DNA of 64,000 nucleotides, taken from Sphingomonas hankookensis. Lineage in GTDB: Bacteria; Pseudomonadota; Alphaproteobacteria; Sphingomonadales; Sphingomonadaceae. The position numbers and the translations under genes are program-made. Under the pieces are notes generated by a model. The model was not told where the DNA came from and did no database searches. It saw only the letters and a list, made by a program, of their open reading frames with translations. The stretch lies in the NCBI RefSeq assembly GCF_028551275.1, contig NZ_CP117025.1, positions 925,501-989,500 on the forward strand. The letters are read 5' to 3'. This document shows, in pieces, positions 8,686-17,947 of the stretch (its first letter is position 1; the number at the start of each line of letters is the position of its first letter).

Positions 8686-10089
8686 CTATAGCGCGGCCGC
8701 CGCCGCCAGCAGCGCGGCGTCCATCGTCGGCGTGGCGGAGGTGCCGTCGGGATTGTCGTTGGCATAGAGCGCGAAGGTCAGCGTCTGCCCGCTCGCGGCC
8801 GTCATCGTGCCGGCCAGTGCCGACACGCCGCTCAGCGTGCCGGTCTTGGCGTGGATCTTCCCGGCGAGCGGCGTGTCGCGGAACCGGCGCGACAGCGTGC
8901 CGTCGACTCCGCCGACCGGCAGCGTCTCGATCCACCGCGCGCCCCAGGGTTGCGCCTGCGCCCAGGTCAGCAGCGTCACCATCGCGCGCGGGGTGACCCG
9001 GTTATAGGTCGACATGCCCGACCCGTCCGACAGGTCCCATGCGGACCGCGGTACGCCGGCCGATGCCATCATCGCCTCGACCCGCTTCAACCCGTCGCCG
9101 ATCGACCCGCCGCCGCCGACGCGTCCGATCCGGCGCAGCAGCAGTTCGGCGTGCAGGTTCTGGCTGGCCTTGTTGGTGACCGTCACATCCTCGATCAGCG
9201 GTCCGGGCTGCAGGCGTGCCAACATCGGCGGCAAAGTGGCACCTTCGACGACCCCGCCATCCTCCTCCGCCCGGTGCGGCCGGTGGCGGACCGCCACGCT
9301 CCCGGTCACCCGGACACCCCGCTCGCGCAACAACTTCGCGAACATCCACGCCGCATGATGCGCCGCGTCCTCCACCCCGGTCCTGACCGTCACCCCCGGC
9401 CCCGGCGCGACCGTCCCCGACAGCCGCAACACGTCGCTCCCCGGCATCCGCTCGAACGCCACCGCATTGGTCGTGCCCACCCGTATCCGGTTGTCGATAC
9501 GGTAATAATCCGACCCGCCGACTACCGCGCGGTCGCCCTTAGCGGTAACGGTCAGGACCAGTTCGTTGTCGTCCAGCGTCAGCGCGGAGGTGGCGGTGCC
9601 ATAGCGCCCGGCCATGTTGTTCCACCCCATGCCGGGCGACCAGCGCTGGTCGGGAAAGCGGCTGTCGTCGCCGATCACATCGCCCACCACCCGGGTCTTC
9701 GCCGCCACCGCATCGGCCAGCGTCGCCAGGCAGTCGACCTGGCAATCCGCCGCGCTCGACAGCCGCGCATCGCCCGCCCCCACCAGCACGACGTCGCGTC
9801 CCTCCATCCGCACCCCCGCGCCGCCATCGTCGGCGGCGTCGAGCGGCAGGGTGGCAAAGCTCGCCAGCGTCGTGAAAATCTTGGTATTCGAAGCAGGTAC
9901 GAAGCGCCGGTCCGGCTCGATCGCTACCTGTTCGACGCCCGCGGCATCGCGCACCACCATGCCGAAACGGGTGCCGGCCGGTGCCTTGGCCAGCGCCGCG
10001 CGCACCGCCGTCTCCACCGCCGGATCGGGCGCCGCCGCCGCCAGCATGGCGCCCGCCGCTCCGATGATGATCGCTTGTATCGTCTGCAT
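8686..10089 (-). CDS. dacB: D-alanyl-D-alanine carboxypeptidase/endopeptidase (PBP4 family, S13)
   Basis: A 467-residue periplasmic peptidase with an N-terminal signal sequence (hydrophobic to about residue 20). It has the three penicillin-binding motifs: SxxK as SNTK (about residues 67-70), the second Ser/Asn motif in DGSGMSTYNR, and KTG in HAKTGTLSG near the C-terminus. It trims or cleaves D-Ala-containing crosslinks in peptidoglycan. The ATG at 10089 has AGGA about 8 nt upstream; an ATG at 10098 is possible. It is divergent from the amidohydrolase gene, so 10090-10163 should contain both promoters. Confidence 0.9.
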   Translation of the reverse strand: MQTIQAIIIGAAGAMLAAAAPDPAVETAVRAALAKAPAGTRFGMVVRDAAGVEQVAIEPDRRFVPASNTKIFTTLASFATLPLDAADDGGAGVRMEGRDVVLVGAGDARLSSAADCQVDCLATLADAVAAKTRVVGDVIGDDSRFPDQRWSPGMGWNNMAGRYGTATSALTLDDNELVLTVTAKGDRAVVGGSDYYRIDNRIRVGTTNAVAFERMPGSDVLRLSGTVAPGPGVTVRTGVEDAAHHAAWMFAKLLRERGVRVTGSVAVRHRPHRAEEDGGVVEGATLPPMLARLQPGPLIEDVTVTNKASQNLHAELLLRRIGRVGGGGSIGDGLKRVEAMMASAGVPRSAWDLSDGSGMSTYNRVTPRAMVTLLTWAQAQPWGARWIETLPVGGVDGTLSRRFRDTPLAGKIHAKTGTLSGVSALAGTMTAASGQTLTFALYANDNPDGTSATPTMDAALLAAAAAL

Positions 10090-10163
10090 GAGCGGCATCC
10101 TACGCCGCCCCCCGGTCCGCGCAACCGTTGGACGCGCGCGGTATAGCCGGTACACATGGAGCC

Positions 10164-11999
10164 ATGCTCGTCCGTCTCCTGCTCGCGCTGCTGCCCCTGC
10201 TGCTGATCGCTGCCGACCGGCCGGCGGCCGGCGCGGAGGCGGTGCTGATCCGGGGTGCGCGGGTGTTTGACGGCACCGGAGCGCCGGCGGTGGCGGGGGA
10301 TGTGCTGATCGTCGGCGACCGGATCGCTGCGGTCGGACCCCGGCTGAAGCGACCGCGCAGGGCGCGGGTGGTCGATGCGCGCGGGCTGACGCTGCTGCCC
10401 GGGCTGCACGACCTGCACACCCATTTGCGCGCGTCGGGCTATGGCAGTCCCGACGATCTGGGCAAGGCGTGGGGCTCGCATCTGGCGAACGGGATCACCA
10501 GCGCCAACGATTTTTCGCTGTCGGGTGAGATGCTTGCGCCGATCCGCGCCATTGCCGCTGACGGGACCATTCCCACGCCGCGGCTGAACCTCGCCATCCG
10601 GTTGGGTGTGCCGGGCGGGCATGGCACCGAATATGGCTGGGGCAGCTTCTTCACGCTGACCGCGACGACCCCGCGCGCGGCGCATGTCGCGATGAATGCC
10701 GCGCTGGCGTACCGGCCCGACGTCATCAAGGTGTTCGCCGATGGCTGGCGCTACGGCCGCTCGCCCGATCTGGCGAGCATGAACGTGCCGACACTGGCGG
10801 CGATCGTCGCGGATGCCCATGCGGCGGGGCTGCCGGTCATTACCCATACGGTGACGCTGGCGGGGGCGAAGGTCGCCGCCGCCGCCGGGGTCGATGCGCT
10901 GGGGCATGGCATCGGCGACGCGCCGGTCGATGCCGAGCTGATCGCGCTGATGAAGGCGAAGAACGTCGCCTATGTGCCGACCCTGGTGGTGTACGAACCG
11001 CAGCAGAACCGGACGTTCGTACCGCTGGAGTGGCGGCACCTCGCCGCGCCGGAACGGGCGGCGGAGGCGGCGCGGATGGCCCGCCCGGTCGAGGCGATCC
11101 CCGAACTGGAATCGAAGCGCTGGGCGATCATGGAGGCCAATGTCCGCGCGCTGCACGCGGCGGGTATCCGCATCGGCGTCGGCACCGATGCGGGGATCGG
11201 CGGGGTCTATCACGGGTCGAGCGCGGTGCGGGAGACGCGACTGCTGGCCGGACTAGGGCTGACGCCGGCCGAGGCGCTGGTCGCGGCGACCGGCGGGGCG
11301 GCGGACATCTTGCGCCAGCGCGACCATGGCCGGATCGCGGTCGGTCAGCGGGCCGACCTGATACTGGTTGGCGGGCGGCCGGACGTGTCGATCGACGACC
11401 TGCACGACGTCCGCAGGGTGTTCGTCGCCGGGCGAGAGATGCTCCTGACCGAAGTACGGCAGCGGATCGATTCGTCCGAGGCGACGCCGATGCCGGTGCA
11501 CGCGATGGCCGGGTCGATCGATACCGGCGCGCGGGGCGACGGGCGGACCGATCTCGACACGCTGCCGGTCGAAAGCACCGAGCCGGGGACCGATCACAGC
11601 CGGCTCGACATCGTGCGTCCCGACCGTCCGCACGATCCGCACCTGTTCGCGGTGGCGCGGCTGGGCGCGGCGGACCGGCCGTTCGCCGCGTTGGTGCTGC
11701 CGTTGACGAAGGGGGCGATCGACGTTGCCGACGCACGCGGCTTTACCGGTATCGCGTTCGAGGCGCGCGGGGCCGGCCGCTACGGTGTCGCCTTCGACGT
11801 CTATGGCGCGCGCGGAGCGGGGCGGGCGTTCTTCGAAGCGAGCGGCGAGCGGCGGGAAATCCGGCTGCCGTTCAGCGCCTTTGCCAGTGGCGACGCGCCG
11901 CTCGACGTCACCCGGCTGCGCAGCGTCGCCTTTCGCCTGACCGGGGAGCCGGACGGGCGGGCGTGGTTGGAACTGGCGAAGGTCCGCTTCTACCGCTGA
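10164..11999 (+). CDS. Secreted amidohydrolase with C-terminal CIA30-like domain
   Basis: A 611-residue protein with a leucine-rich signal peptide from the ATG at 10164. The amidohydrolase core (about residues 35-425) shows HDLHTH, the later VITHTV and DALGHG segments, and GVGTDAG, giving the metal-binding His/Asp set of imidazolonepropionase-like hydrolases. The last 150 residues (starting near LDIVRPDRPHD) look like the beta-sandwich found in CIA30/NADH-ubiquinone assembly-factor proteins or carbohydrate-binding modules. The substrate is unknown. The gene is convergent with the permease gene, and the two coding regions overlap by 10 bp at their 3' ends. Confidence 0.8.
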   Translation: MLVRLLLALLPLLLIAADRPAAGAEAVLIRGARVFDGTGAPAVAGDVLIVGDRIAAVGPRLKRPRRARVVDARGLTLLPGLHDLHTHLRASGYGSPDDLGKAWGSHLANGITSANDFSLSGEMLAPIRAIAADGTIPTPRLNLAIRLGVPGGHGTEYGWGSFFTLTATTPRAAHVAMNAALAYRPDVIKVFADGWRYGRSPDLASMNVPTLAAIVADAHAAGLPVITHTVTLAGAKVAAAAGVDALGHGIGDAPVDAELIALMKAKNVAYVPTLVVYEPQQNRTFVPLEWRHLAAPERAAEAARMARPVEAIPELESKRWAIMEANVRALHAAGIRIGVGTDAGIGGVYHGSSAVRETRLLAGLGLTPAEALVAATGGAADILRQRDHGRIAVGQRADLILVGGRPDVSIDDLHDVRRVFVAGREMLLTEVRQRIDSSEATPMPVHAMAGSIDTGARGDGRTDLDTLPVESTEPGTDHSRLDIVRPDRPHDPHLFAVARLGAADRPFAALVLPLTKGAIDVADARGFTGIAFEARGAGRYGVAFDVYGARGAGRAFFEASGERREIRLPFSAFASGDAPLDVTRLRSVAFRLTGEPDGRAWLELAKVRFYR

Positions 12000-13300
12000 A
12001 CGCTACGGGGCACGGTCAGCGCAAAGGCCAGCACCACCGCGAAGGACAGGCACGGCACCAGCATCGCGGTTTGGATCGAGACGATGCCATGGCTCAGCCA
12101 GCCCATCAGCGGTGGGAACACCGCCCCTCCGATCACCGCCATCACGATCAGCGGCGCGCCGAGCGGCGCGCGAGGTCCCAGGTCGCGGACGCCGAGCGAG
12201 AAGATGGTCGGGAACATGATCGACATGAAGAAGCTGCTGAGCGCCAGCGCATAGATGGCGGTCATGCCATGGGCGAGGGCCGCGACCAGCATCAGCGCGA
12301 CATTGACGATGGCGAAGGCGGCCAGCAGCCGCGTGGCGGCGATGCGGTGCATCAGGATCGTGCCGATCAGCCGTCCGGCGAGGAACAGCGCGAGGCTGAT
12401 CGACAGTAGATAGGCCGCCTGTCGTTCGGGCGTGGCCGGGCTGATCGTCTTCACCACGTCGATGAAGAAGCTCCACACCCCGACCTGCGCTCCGACATAG
12501 AAGAATTGCGCGACGACTGCCCAGCGCAGGGCGCGGACGCCCCATACCGACCGCAGCCCCTGCCAGGTGTTGCCGCCGGTCTCGCGCGGCACGTCGGGCA
12601 GGCGGACGATGGCGACGGCGAGCGCGATCAGTACGACGATGCCGGCGAGCACGAGATAGGGCAGCTGCACCATCTGCGCCTCGGCCGCGCGATAGGCGGC
12701 AAGGGCGGCGGGAGACATGGCGTCGAGGGTCGCGCTGTCATGCTCGACGCCCGAGAAGATGAAGCGGGCGCCGATGACCGGGGCGATCGCGCCGCCGAGG
12801 CCGTTGAACGCCTGCGCGAGGTTCAGCCGCTGTTCGGCACGCGCCGGATCGCCGAACGCGACGATATAGGGGTTGGCGGCGGTTTCGAGGAACGCCGCGC
12901 CCGAGGCGATGACGAACAGCGCGCCCAGGAACGCGGCATATTCGCGGACCTCCGCCGCCGGATAGAAAAGCAACGCGCCGACCGCGTAGAAGCCGAGCCC
13001 CGCGAGGATGCCCGCGCGATAGCCGAAGCGGCGCAGCACCAGCCCGGCGGGCAGCGCCATCACGAAATAGCCGATATAGAAGGCGAACTGGACGAGGCCC
13101 GCCTGCGCGCGATTGAGGTCCAATGCCTTCTGGAATTGGCGGATCAGCAGGTCGTTGAAATTATTGGCGACCGCCCAGAGGAAGAACAGGCTGACCACCA
13201 CCGCGAAGCCGGCGGCATAGCCCGGCATCACGAAGCGCCGCCCGGTCCCGGTCCCGGTCCCGGTGTCGGCGGCGGCGGGCGGGGCGGCGGGGGGCATCAT
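11990..13300 (-). CDS. fucP: MFS sugar permease, FucP (L-fucose:H+ symporter) family
   Basis: A 436-residue membrane protein with about twelve hydrophobic segments. The first reads FAVVVSLFFLWAVANNFND, the signature of FucP-type proton symporters, and a later segment has ETAANPYI. It is the last gene of a four-gene unit; its ATG overlaps the mutarotase stop in an ATGA (13297-13300). The N-terminal TG repeat (TGTGTGTG, encoded by tandem cccggt units) is unusual low-complexity sequence that could vary in length. The partner genes argue for L-fucose or a related 6-deoxy or galacto-configured sugar. Confidence 0.85.
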   Translation of the reverse strand: MMPPAAPPAAADTGTGTGTGRRFVMPGYAAGFAVVVSLFFLWAVANNFNDLLIRQFQKALDLNRAQAGLVQFAFYIGYFVMALPAGLVLRRFGYRAGILAGLGFYAVGALLFYPAAEVREYAAFLGALFVIASGAAFLETAANPYIVAFGDPARAEQRLNLAQAFNGLGGAIAPVIGARFIFSGVEHDSATLDAMSPAALAAYRAAEAQMVQLPYLVLAGIVVLIALAVAIVRLPDVPRETGGNTWQGLRSVWGVRALRWAVVAQFFYVGAQVGVWSFFIDVVKTISPATPERQAAYLLSISLALFLAGRLIGTILMHRIAATRLLAAFAIVNVALMLVAALAHGMTAIYALALSSFFMSIMFPTIFSLGVRDLGPRAPLGAPLIVMAVIGGAVFPPLMGWLSHGIVSIQTAMLVPCLSFAVVLAFALTVPRSVQR

Positions 13301-13641
13301 GGATGGTCGCTCAGGGCGAAGATCGGCGTCATCGGCGTCCAGCGGCTGCCGTCCGGCGCGGCTGGCAGCGCGCGTTGGAACCGGCCCATCCGCGCCTCCC
13401 ATGCCGCGACCTCTGGATCGGCGGCGTCGGCATTCGCCTTGGCCGCGGGATCGAAATCGGGGGCGATGGTCATCGTCATTACGAGGCGCGTACCGGTGCG
13501 GAAAATCTCCATCTCCTGAACCCCCGAAGCGCGGATCGCGGCCAGCACGGGCGCGGGCACGTTGCCGGGCTGGTGCCAGCGTTCATACTCCGCGATTGCC
13601 GCCGCATCGTCGACCAGGTCGAGGGTCAGGACGCGGATCAT
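13297..13641 (-). CDS. L-rhamnose/L-fucose mutarotase family protein
   Basis: A 114-residue protein beginning MIRVLTLDLVDD, with IAEYERWH, EMEIFRTGTRLVM and the C-terminal W-rich part typical of the RhaM/DUF718 family of sugar mutarotases, which interconvert anomers. Its start overlaps the SDR stop in ATGA (13638-13641) and its stop overlaps the permease start, so the genes are probably translationally coupled. In this context it likely supplies the anomer used by the aldose dehydrogenase. The specific sugar is inferred from neighbours. Confidence 0.8.
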   Translation of the reverse strand: MIRVLTLDLVDDAAAIAEYERWHQPGNVPAPVLAAIRASGVQEMEIFRTGTRLVMTMTIAPDFDPAAKANADAADPEVAAWEARMGRFQRALPAAPDGSRWTPMTPIFALSDHP

Positions 13642-14369
13642 GCGTTCGACCAGCCGCCGTCGATCACATGGACCGCGCCGGTGGTGTAGGACGATGCGTC
13701 GGAGGCGAGGTACAGCGCCAACTCGGCAATCTCCTCGGCACGGCCGAGCCGCCCCATCGGCTGGCGCGCGGTAAACGCGGCGCGGGCGGCCTCCGCATCG
13801 CCGGTCGCGGCCATGCGTTCTTCGAGCGAGGGCGACTGGACCGTGCCGGGGCAGATCGCGTTGCAGCGGATACCAGACCCCACGAAATCGAGCGCGACCG
13901 ATTTGGTGAGGCCGATTACCGCCGCCTTCGACGCGGTATAGACGAAGCGGTTCGGCACCGCGATCACATGGCTGGCGACCGAGGACATGTTGACGATCGA
14001 TCCGCCACCGTTCGCGATCATGGCCGGCAGCAGCGCGCGGATCAGGCGATATTGCGAGCGGACGTTCAGGTCGAAGCTGAAGTCCCAATCGACTTCCTCG
14101 GTCGTCAGGATCGTGCCGGCATGGACGAAGCCCGCGCAGTTGAACAGGACGTCGACCGCGCCGACCTGCTCGGCAAAGTCCTTGATCGCCTGGCCGTCCA
14201 TCAGGTCGACGGCATGCGCCTCGCAGCCCTCCAGCGTCGCCAGCGCGTCGGCGTTGATGTCCAGTGCGAGGACGCGGGCGCCTTCGCGGACGAACAGTTC
14301 GGCGGCAGCGCGGCCGATGCCCTGCGCCGCGGCGGTGACGATGGCGGTCTTGCCAGACAGGCGGGTCAT
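13638..14369 (-). CDS. SDR dehydrogenase, probable 2-keto-3-deoxy-L-fuconate dehydrogenase
   Basis: A 243-residue short-chain dehydrogenase with TAAAQGIG cofactor loop, NCAG, catalytic Ser (NMSSVA), Tyr and Lys (FVYTASKAA), and a C-terminal INGG-like IDGGW. It resembles the dehydrogenases acting on 2-keto-3-deoxy sugar acids in the non-phosphorylating L-fucose pathway (BDH2/DHRS6-like group). The start at 14369 overlaps the AKR stop in ATGA (14366-14369). Other SDR substrates are possible, since family assignment depends mostly on operon context. Confidence 0.75.
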   Translation of the reverse strand: MTRLSGKTAIVTAAAQGIGRAAAELFVREGARVLALDINADALATLEGCEAHAVDLMDGQAIKDFAEQVGAVDVLFNCAGFVHAGTILTTEEVDWDFSFDLNVRSQYRLIRALLPAMIANGGGSIVNMSSVASHVIAVPNRFVYTASKAAVIGLTKSVALDFVGSGIRCNAICPGTVQSPSLEERMAATGDAEAARAAFTARQPMGRLGRAEEIAELALYLASDASSYTTGAVHVIDGGWSNA

Positions 14370-15373
14370 GCGGTCTCCGTAGGGATGGGGGCGTCGGCGC
14401 GGATCAGGCCGGCGTCGATCAGGTCGGTCCATAGCGCGGCCGGCAGCGGCATTGTCGCCAGCGTCGTCGCCTGCGCCACCTCGTCCGCGTCCGCCATGCC
14501 GGGGATCACCGCCGTCACGACCGGATGCGCCATCGGGAATTGCAGCGCGGCGGCGGCCATCGGGACCGCATGGCGCGCACAGATCGCGGCGATGGCGTCG
14601 ACCCGGCGGGTGACGTCGGCGGGCGGCGCCTCGTAATTGTAGCGCGCATCCGGCCCGGCGCCCGAGGCGAGGATACCCGAATTATAGGGGCCGCCGACGA
14701 TCACCTGCACGCCCTTGGCCGCACAGCGCGGCAGCAGCGTGTCGAGCGCGGCCTGTTCGAGCAGCGTGTAGCGTCCGGCGAGCAGGATGACGTCCAGTTC
14801 GATCCGGTCGAGCAGCTCCTCGCACACCGCGATCTCGTTCACCCCGATGCCGATCGCGCCGACTACGCCGGAATCGCGCAGGCTGCGCATCGCCGGATAG
14901 CCGCCGTCGAGGAAGGTCGCCATCTGCGCCGCCGCGTCGGCGCCATGGGTCAGCGCGCCCAGATCATGCGCCAGCAACAGGTCGATCCGGTCGCGGCGCA
15001 GCCGGTCGCGGCTGGCGTCGAACGAGGCGAGCACGCCGGCGCGCGAATAGTCGAACGCGCTTTCGACCGGTTCGGGGGAGACGAACCCCTGTCGCTCGGC
15101 GGACAGGTCGCGGTCGGGGGCCGGGCGCAGCACCCGGCCGACCTTGGTCGAAACGAATGCCTGCCCATCGGGGTCGAGCGCGGCCAGCGCATTGCCCAGC
15201 CGCCGTTCGGACAGGCCGAAGCCGTAATGCGGCGCGGTGTCGAAGCACCGAATGCCCCGATCCCATGCGGCGTCGATCGTGGCACGGGCGGCGTCATCAC
15301 CGACCGGCCGATACAGGTTCCCGATCGCGGCCCCGCCAAAACCCAGCTTGGCGGGGACCAGCCCGTGCATCAT
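14366..15373 (-). CDS. Aldo/keto reductase, probable L-fucose (D-threo-aldose 1-) dehydrogenase
   Basis: A 335-residue aldo/keto reductase with FDTAPHYGFGLSERRLG, which carries the catalytic Asp and Tyr of the family, followed by a Lys in STKVG and the RDRIDLLLAHD strand. It matches the bacterial D-threo-aldose/L-fucose dehydrogenases that oxidise the free sugar to its lactone. It is the first gene of the unit; AGAGGA lies just upstream of tandem ATGs at 15373 and 15370. Lactonase and dehydratase genes needed to complete the pathway are not in the window. Confidence 0.8.
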   Translation of the reverse strand: MMHGLVPAKLGFGGAAIGNLYRPVGDDAARATIDAAWDRGIRCFDTAPHYGFGLSERRLGNALAALDPDGQAFVSTKVGRVLRPAPDRDLSAERQGFVSPEPVESAFDYSRAGVLASFDASRDRLRRDRIDLLLAHDLGALTHGADAAAQMATFLDGGYPAMRSLRDSGVVGAIGIGVNEIAVCEELLDRIELDVILLAGRYTLLEQAALDTLLPRCAAKGVQVIVGGPYNSGILASGAGPDARYNYEAPPADVTRRVDAIAAICARHAVPMAAAALQFPMAHPVVTAVIPGMADADEVAQATTLATMPLPAALWTDLIDAGLIRADAPIPTETA

Positions 15374-15391
15374 CGCCTATCCTCTCTCCGC

Positions 15392-15422
15392 ATATACTCG
15401 CGAAGAAATTTCACCTGTCAAA
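15392..15422 (-). promoter_or_regulatory. Promoter of the fucose operon
   Basis: On the minus strand TTGACA (15422-15417) is followed after 17-19 nt by GTATATG-type sequence (about 15397-15392). It lies in the 59-bp gap between the adhC stop and the AKR start, so the sugar genes can be transcribed independently of adhC. The first start codon is about 20 bp downstream. Confidence 0.6.
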
Positions 15423-15432
15423 ACGATTTGGA

Positions 15433-16542
15433 TCAGTAGACGACGACCGAGCGGATGCTTTCCCCGGCATGCATCAGGTCGAAGCCCTTGTTGATTTCCT
15501 CTAACGACAGGACATGGGTGATCATCGGGTCGATCTCGATCTTGCCGTTCATGTACCAGTCGACGATCTTCGGCACGTCGGTGCGGCCCTTCGCCCCGCC
15601 GAACGCGGTGCCGCGCCAGTTGCGCCCCGTGACCAGCTGGAACGGGCGGGTGGCGATCTCCTTGCCCGCTTCGGCCACGCCGATGATGATGCTGGTGCCC
15701 CAGCCACGATGGCACGCCTCCAACGCCTGGCGCATGACGTCGGTATTGCCGGTGCAATCGAACGTATAGTCCGCCCCACCATCGGTCAGCGCGACGAGGT
15801 GCTGGACGAGGTCGCCGGATACGTCCTTCGGGTTCACGAAATGGGTCATGCCGAAGCGACGGCCCCATTCCTCGCGGTCGGGGTTGATGTCGACGCCGAC
15901 GATCATGTTCGCGCCGGCCATCTTCGCGCCCTGCAGCACGTTCAGCCCGATACCGCCCAGGCCGAAGACGATGATATTGTCGCCCGGTGCGACCTTGGCG
16001 GTGTTGACCACCGCGCCGACGCCGGTGGTGACGCCGCAGCCGACATAGCAGCTGGTCTGGAACGGCGCGTCCTCGCGGATCTTCGCGACCGCGATCTCGG
16101 GCAGGACGGTGAAGTTCGAGAAGGTCGAGCAGCCCATATAATGGTAGATCGGCTGCCCCTTGTAGCTGAAGCGGGTCGTGCCGTCGGGCATCAGCCCCTT
16201 GCCCTGCGTCGCGCGGATTGCGGTGCACAGGTTGGTCTTGCCCGACAGGCACGACTTACACTGGCGGCATTCGGGGGTGTAGAGTGGAATGACGTGGTCG
16301 CCGACCGAGACACTGGTCACGCCGGCGCCGACTTCGCGAACGATGCCCGCGCCCTCATGGCCCAGCACGCTGGGGAAGATGCCTTCCGAATCCAGCCCGT
16401 CGAGCGTGTAGGCGTCGGTATGGCAAATGCCGGTCGCCATGATCTCGATCAGTACCTCGCCGGGCTTCGGGCCTTCGAGGTCGAGCTCGACGATTTCGAG
16501 GGGGCGCTTCGCTTCGAAAGCGACGGCGGCGCGGGTCTTCAT
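15433..16542 (-). CDS. S-(hydroxymethyl)glutathione dehydrogenase / class III alcohol dehydrogenase
   Basis: A 369-residue zinc alcohol dehydrogenase. It has the catalytic-zinc Cys in [16 protein letters not shown], the four-Cys structural zinc loop ([15 protein letters not shown]), and the NAD-binding GLGGIGL. The sequence is typical of class III enzymes (AdhC/FrmA), which oxidise S-hydroxymethylglutathione formed from formaldehyde and can reduce S-nitrosoglutathione. The ATG at 16542 is preceded by GGAGA; an upstream in-frame extension is not conserved-looking. It is divergent from the lipoprotein gene at 16643. No S-formylglutathione hydrolase gene is adjacent. Confidence 0.93.
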   Translation of the reverse strand: MKTRAAVAFEAKRPLEIVELDLEGPKPGEVLIEIMATGICHTDAYTLDGLDSEGIFPSVLGHEGAGIVREVGAGVTSVSVGDHVIPLYTPECRQCKSCLSGKTNLCTAIRATQGKGLMPDGTTRFSYKGQPIYHYMGCSTFSNFTVLPEIAVAKIREDAPFQTSCYVGCGVTTGVGAVVNTAKVAPGDNIIVFGLGGIGLNVLQGAKMAGANMIVGVDINPDREEWGRRFGMTHFVNPKDVSGDLVQHLVALTDGGADYTFDCTGNTDVMRQALEACHRGWGTSIIIGVAEAGKEIATRPFQLVTGRNWRGTAFGGAKGRTDVPKIVDWYMNGKIEIDPMITHVLSLEEINKGFDLMHAGESIRSVVVY

Positions 16543-16642
16543 GGGGCGTCTCCTTATCGCGTGCGGCGTAGCGGGCGGGGATGGGTATCGGCAAGGGGCC
16601 GCCGGGGCTATCGTTCGCACGATCGGGCGGAAGGGAGGACAG

Positions 16643-17110
16643 ATGCGCAGGATTTTCACGATCGCCATGCTGGTGCTGGGCGGATGTGCGACGGGGGACG
16701 GCGGGGTGCCGATGACCGCGATCTATTCGCCGCCGGTCCGGCCGGGCGGTACGGGGCAGATGATGTTCCTGCCGACGGGCAAGCCGCTGGCGCTGCCGAT
16801 CGAGGCGTTGCCGCACGCATCGGCATTCGTCGGTGGCAAGGGCGTGTTCGGCGGCGAACCCGTGCTGGCCGATGCCGCAACGTGCCGGGCGCGGCTGACC
16901 GCCATCGCGACGCGGGCGGCGCGGCGTTATCCGGCGGCGAGCGGGATCACGATGATGCGGGAGGATGAACTGACGATCCTTGGCCCCTGGACGCAGCCGA
17001 TGCGGGTGTTGCGGTTCCGTTGCGAGGGTGAGCGGATGGTGCGCGAGGACGGCATGGTCGTGCCGCATGCCCAGATGCCGTCGCCGCCACCGGTCGCCAT
17101 CCGGCGATGA
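16643..17110 (+). CDS. Lipoprotein of unknown function
   Basis: A 155-residue protein with a lipoprotein signal: [15 protein letters not shown], with Cys about residue 15 as the lipidation site. GGGAGGAC at 16632-16639 is a good ribosome binding site. The mature part has one Cys (ADAATC), a MMREDEL segment and a proline-rich tail. I do not recognise a family. The stop overlaps the rlpA-like start by 4 bp (17107-17110), which links it to envelope biogenesis by context only. Confidence 0.75.
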   Translation: MRRIFTIAMLVLGGCATGDGGVPMTAIYSPPVRPGGTGQMMFLPTGKPLALPIEALPHASAFVGGKGVFGGEPVLADAATCRARLTAIATRAARRYPAASGITMMREDELTILGPWTQPMRVLRFRCEGERMVREDGMVVPHAQMPSPPPVAIRR

Positions 17111-17655
17111 AGCACGGCTGGGTTCTGCTGGCGGCGGCGCTCTCGGGGTGTGCCGGCGGCGACTATCGGCCGGTCAGCGATGCGGCGGTCAAGATCGGCG
17201 CGCCGTACCGGGTGCGGGGGACGACCTATGTCCCGGCGGTCGATCCGAGCTACGACATGCTGGGGCTGGCCAGCTGGTATGGCAGCGAGTCGGGCAGGCG
17301 GACGGCCAATGGCGAGCGGTTCCGGCCGGGCGGGGTGAGCGCGGCGCACACCACGCTGCCGCTGCCGAGCTATGTCGAGGTGACCGCGCTCGACACCGGG
17401 CGGCGGATATTGGTGCGAGTCAACGATCGCGGGCCGTTTGCCGGGCGGCGGCGAATCCTCGACCTGTCGAAGGGTGCCGCCGAGGCGCTGGGCGCGCGCG
17501 GGCAGGGTGTAGTCCCGGTTCGCGTGCGGGTGGTGTCGCCCAGCGAGCGCGACCGGGCACGGCTGCGCCGGGGCAAGGCGGCGCGCGAATTGCCGCCGGT
17601 GGACGAGGCGACGCGGGCCAATTTGCGGGCGCAGCTGCGGGCGAGCGGGCTGTAG
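17107..17655 (+). CDS. rlpA: RlpA-like protein (double-psi beta-barrel lytic transglycosylase family)
   Basis: A 182-residue lipoprotein (lipobox AALSGC) with the RlpA core: LASWYG, TANGERF, AAHTTLPLPSYVEVT, VRVNDRGPF and LDLSKGAAEALG. RlpA proteins cleave glycan strands lacking stem peptides at the septum or cell poles. This one has no C-terminal SPOR domain, so septal targeting by denuded glycan binding is not expected. It is translationally coupled to the upstream lipoprotein by an ATGA overlap. Confidence 0.85.
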   Translation: MKHGWVLLAAALSGCAGGDYRPVSDAAVKIGAPYRVRGTTYVPAVDPSYDMLGLASWYGSESGRRTANGERFRPGGVSAAHTTLPLPSYVEVTALDTGRRILVRVNDRGPFAGRRRILDLSKGAAEALGARGQGVVPVRVRVVSPSERDRARLRRGKAARELPPVDEATRANLRAQLRASGL

Positions 17656-17663
17656 CGGCGGTC

Positions 17664-17774
17664 CAAAGTTCACTAAGTTCACACTAGTGACGTAGTTGCG
17701 TGGCGTTCGGTTCGGGGGCGGGGTCTGCTGACCGGCAGGCCGCGGCGTGGGTCAAAGTTCACTAAGTTCACACT
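17664..17774. repeat. Two 22-bp direct repeats separated by 67 bp
   Basis: Positions 17664-17685 and 17753-17774 are identical (core AAAGTTCACTAAGTTCACAC). Each also contains an internal AGTTCAC...AGTTCAC doublet. They are more AT-rich than their surroundings and lie just past the rlpA stop. The function is unknown; a protein-binding site or recombination footprint is possible. Confidence 0.6.
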
Positions 17775-17863
17775 CGCCGCGTTTTCGTCGCGTGTTCGCA
17801 TCAGGCGCGCCGGAGCGACAGGCGGGCGATGCTCCAGGTCGGGACGCGCACCGCGAACATCGT

Positions 17864-17947
17864 CGTCACCCCGGGCTCGATCCGGGGTCCCGCTGATCCC
17901 GCTGCCGTTGGAGAGAAGCGGGACCCCGGGTCGAGCCCAGGGTGACG
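17864..17947. repeat. Family C palindromic repeat, copy 1
   Basis: Two arms, CGTCACCCCGGGCTCGATCC and a near-inverse ending GGGTGACG, each itself palindromic (TCGATCCGGGG-like). Related copies are at 23242-23323, 41294-41381 and 42971-43055, with a solo arm at 33480-33508. Confidence 0.8.

Noticed and set aside
8851..10146. Frame antisense to dacB
   Set aside because: No family features, Arg/Pro/His-rich; the PBP4 motifs on the minus strand explain the region.
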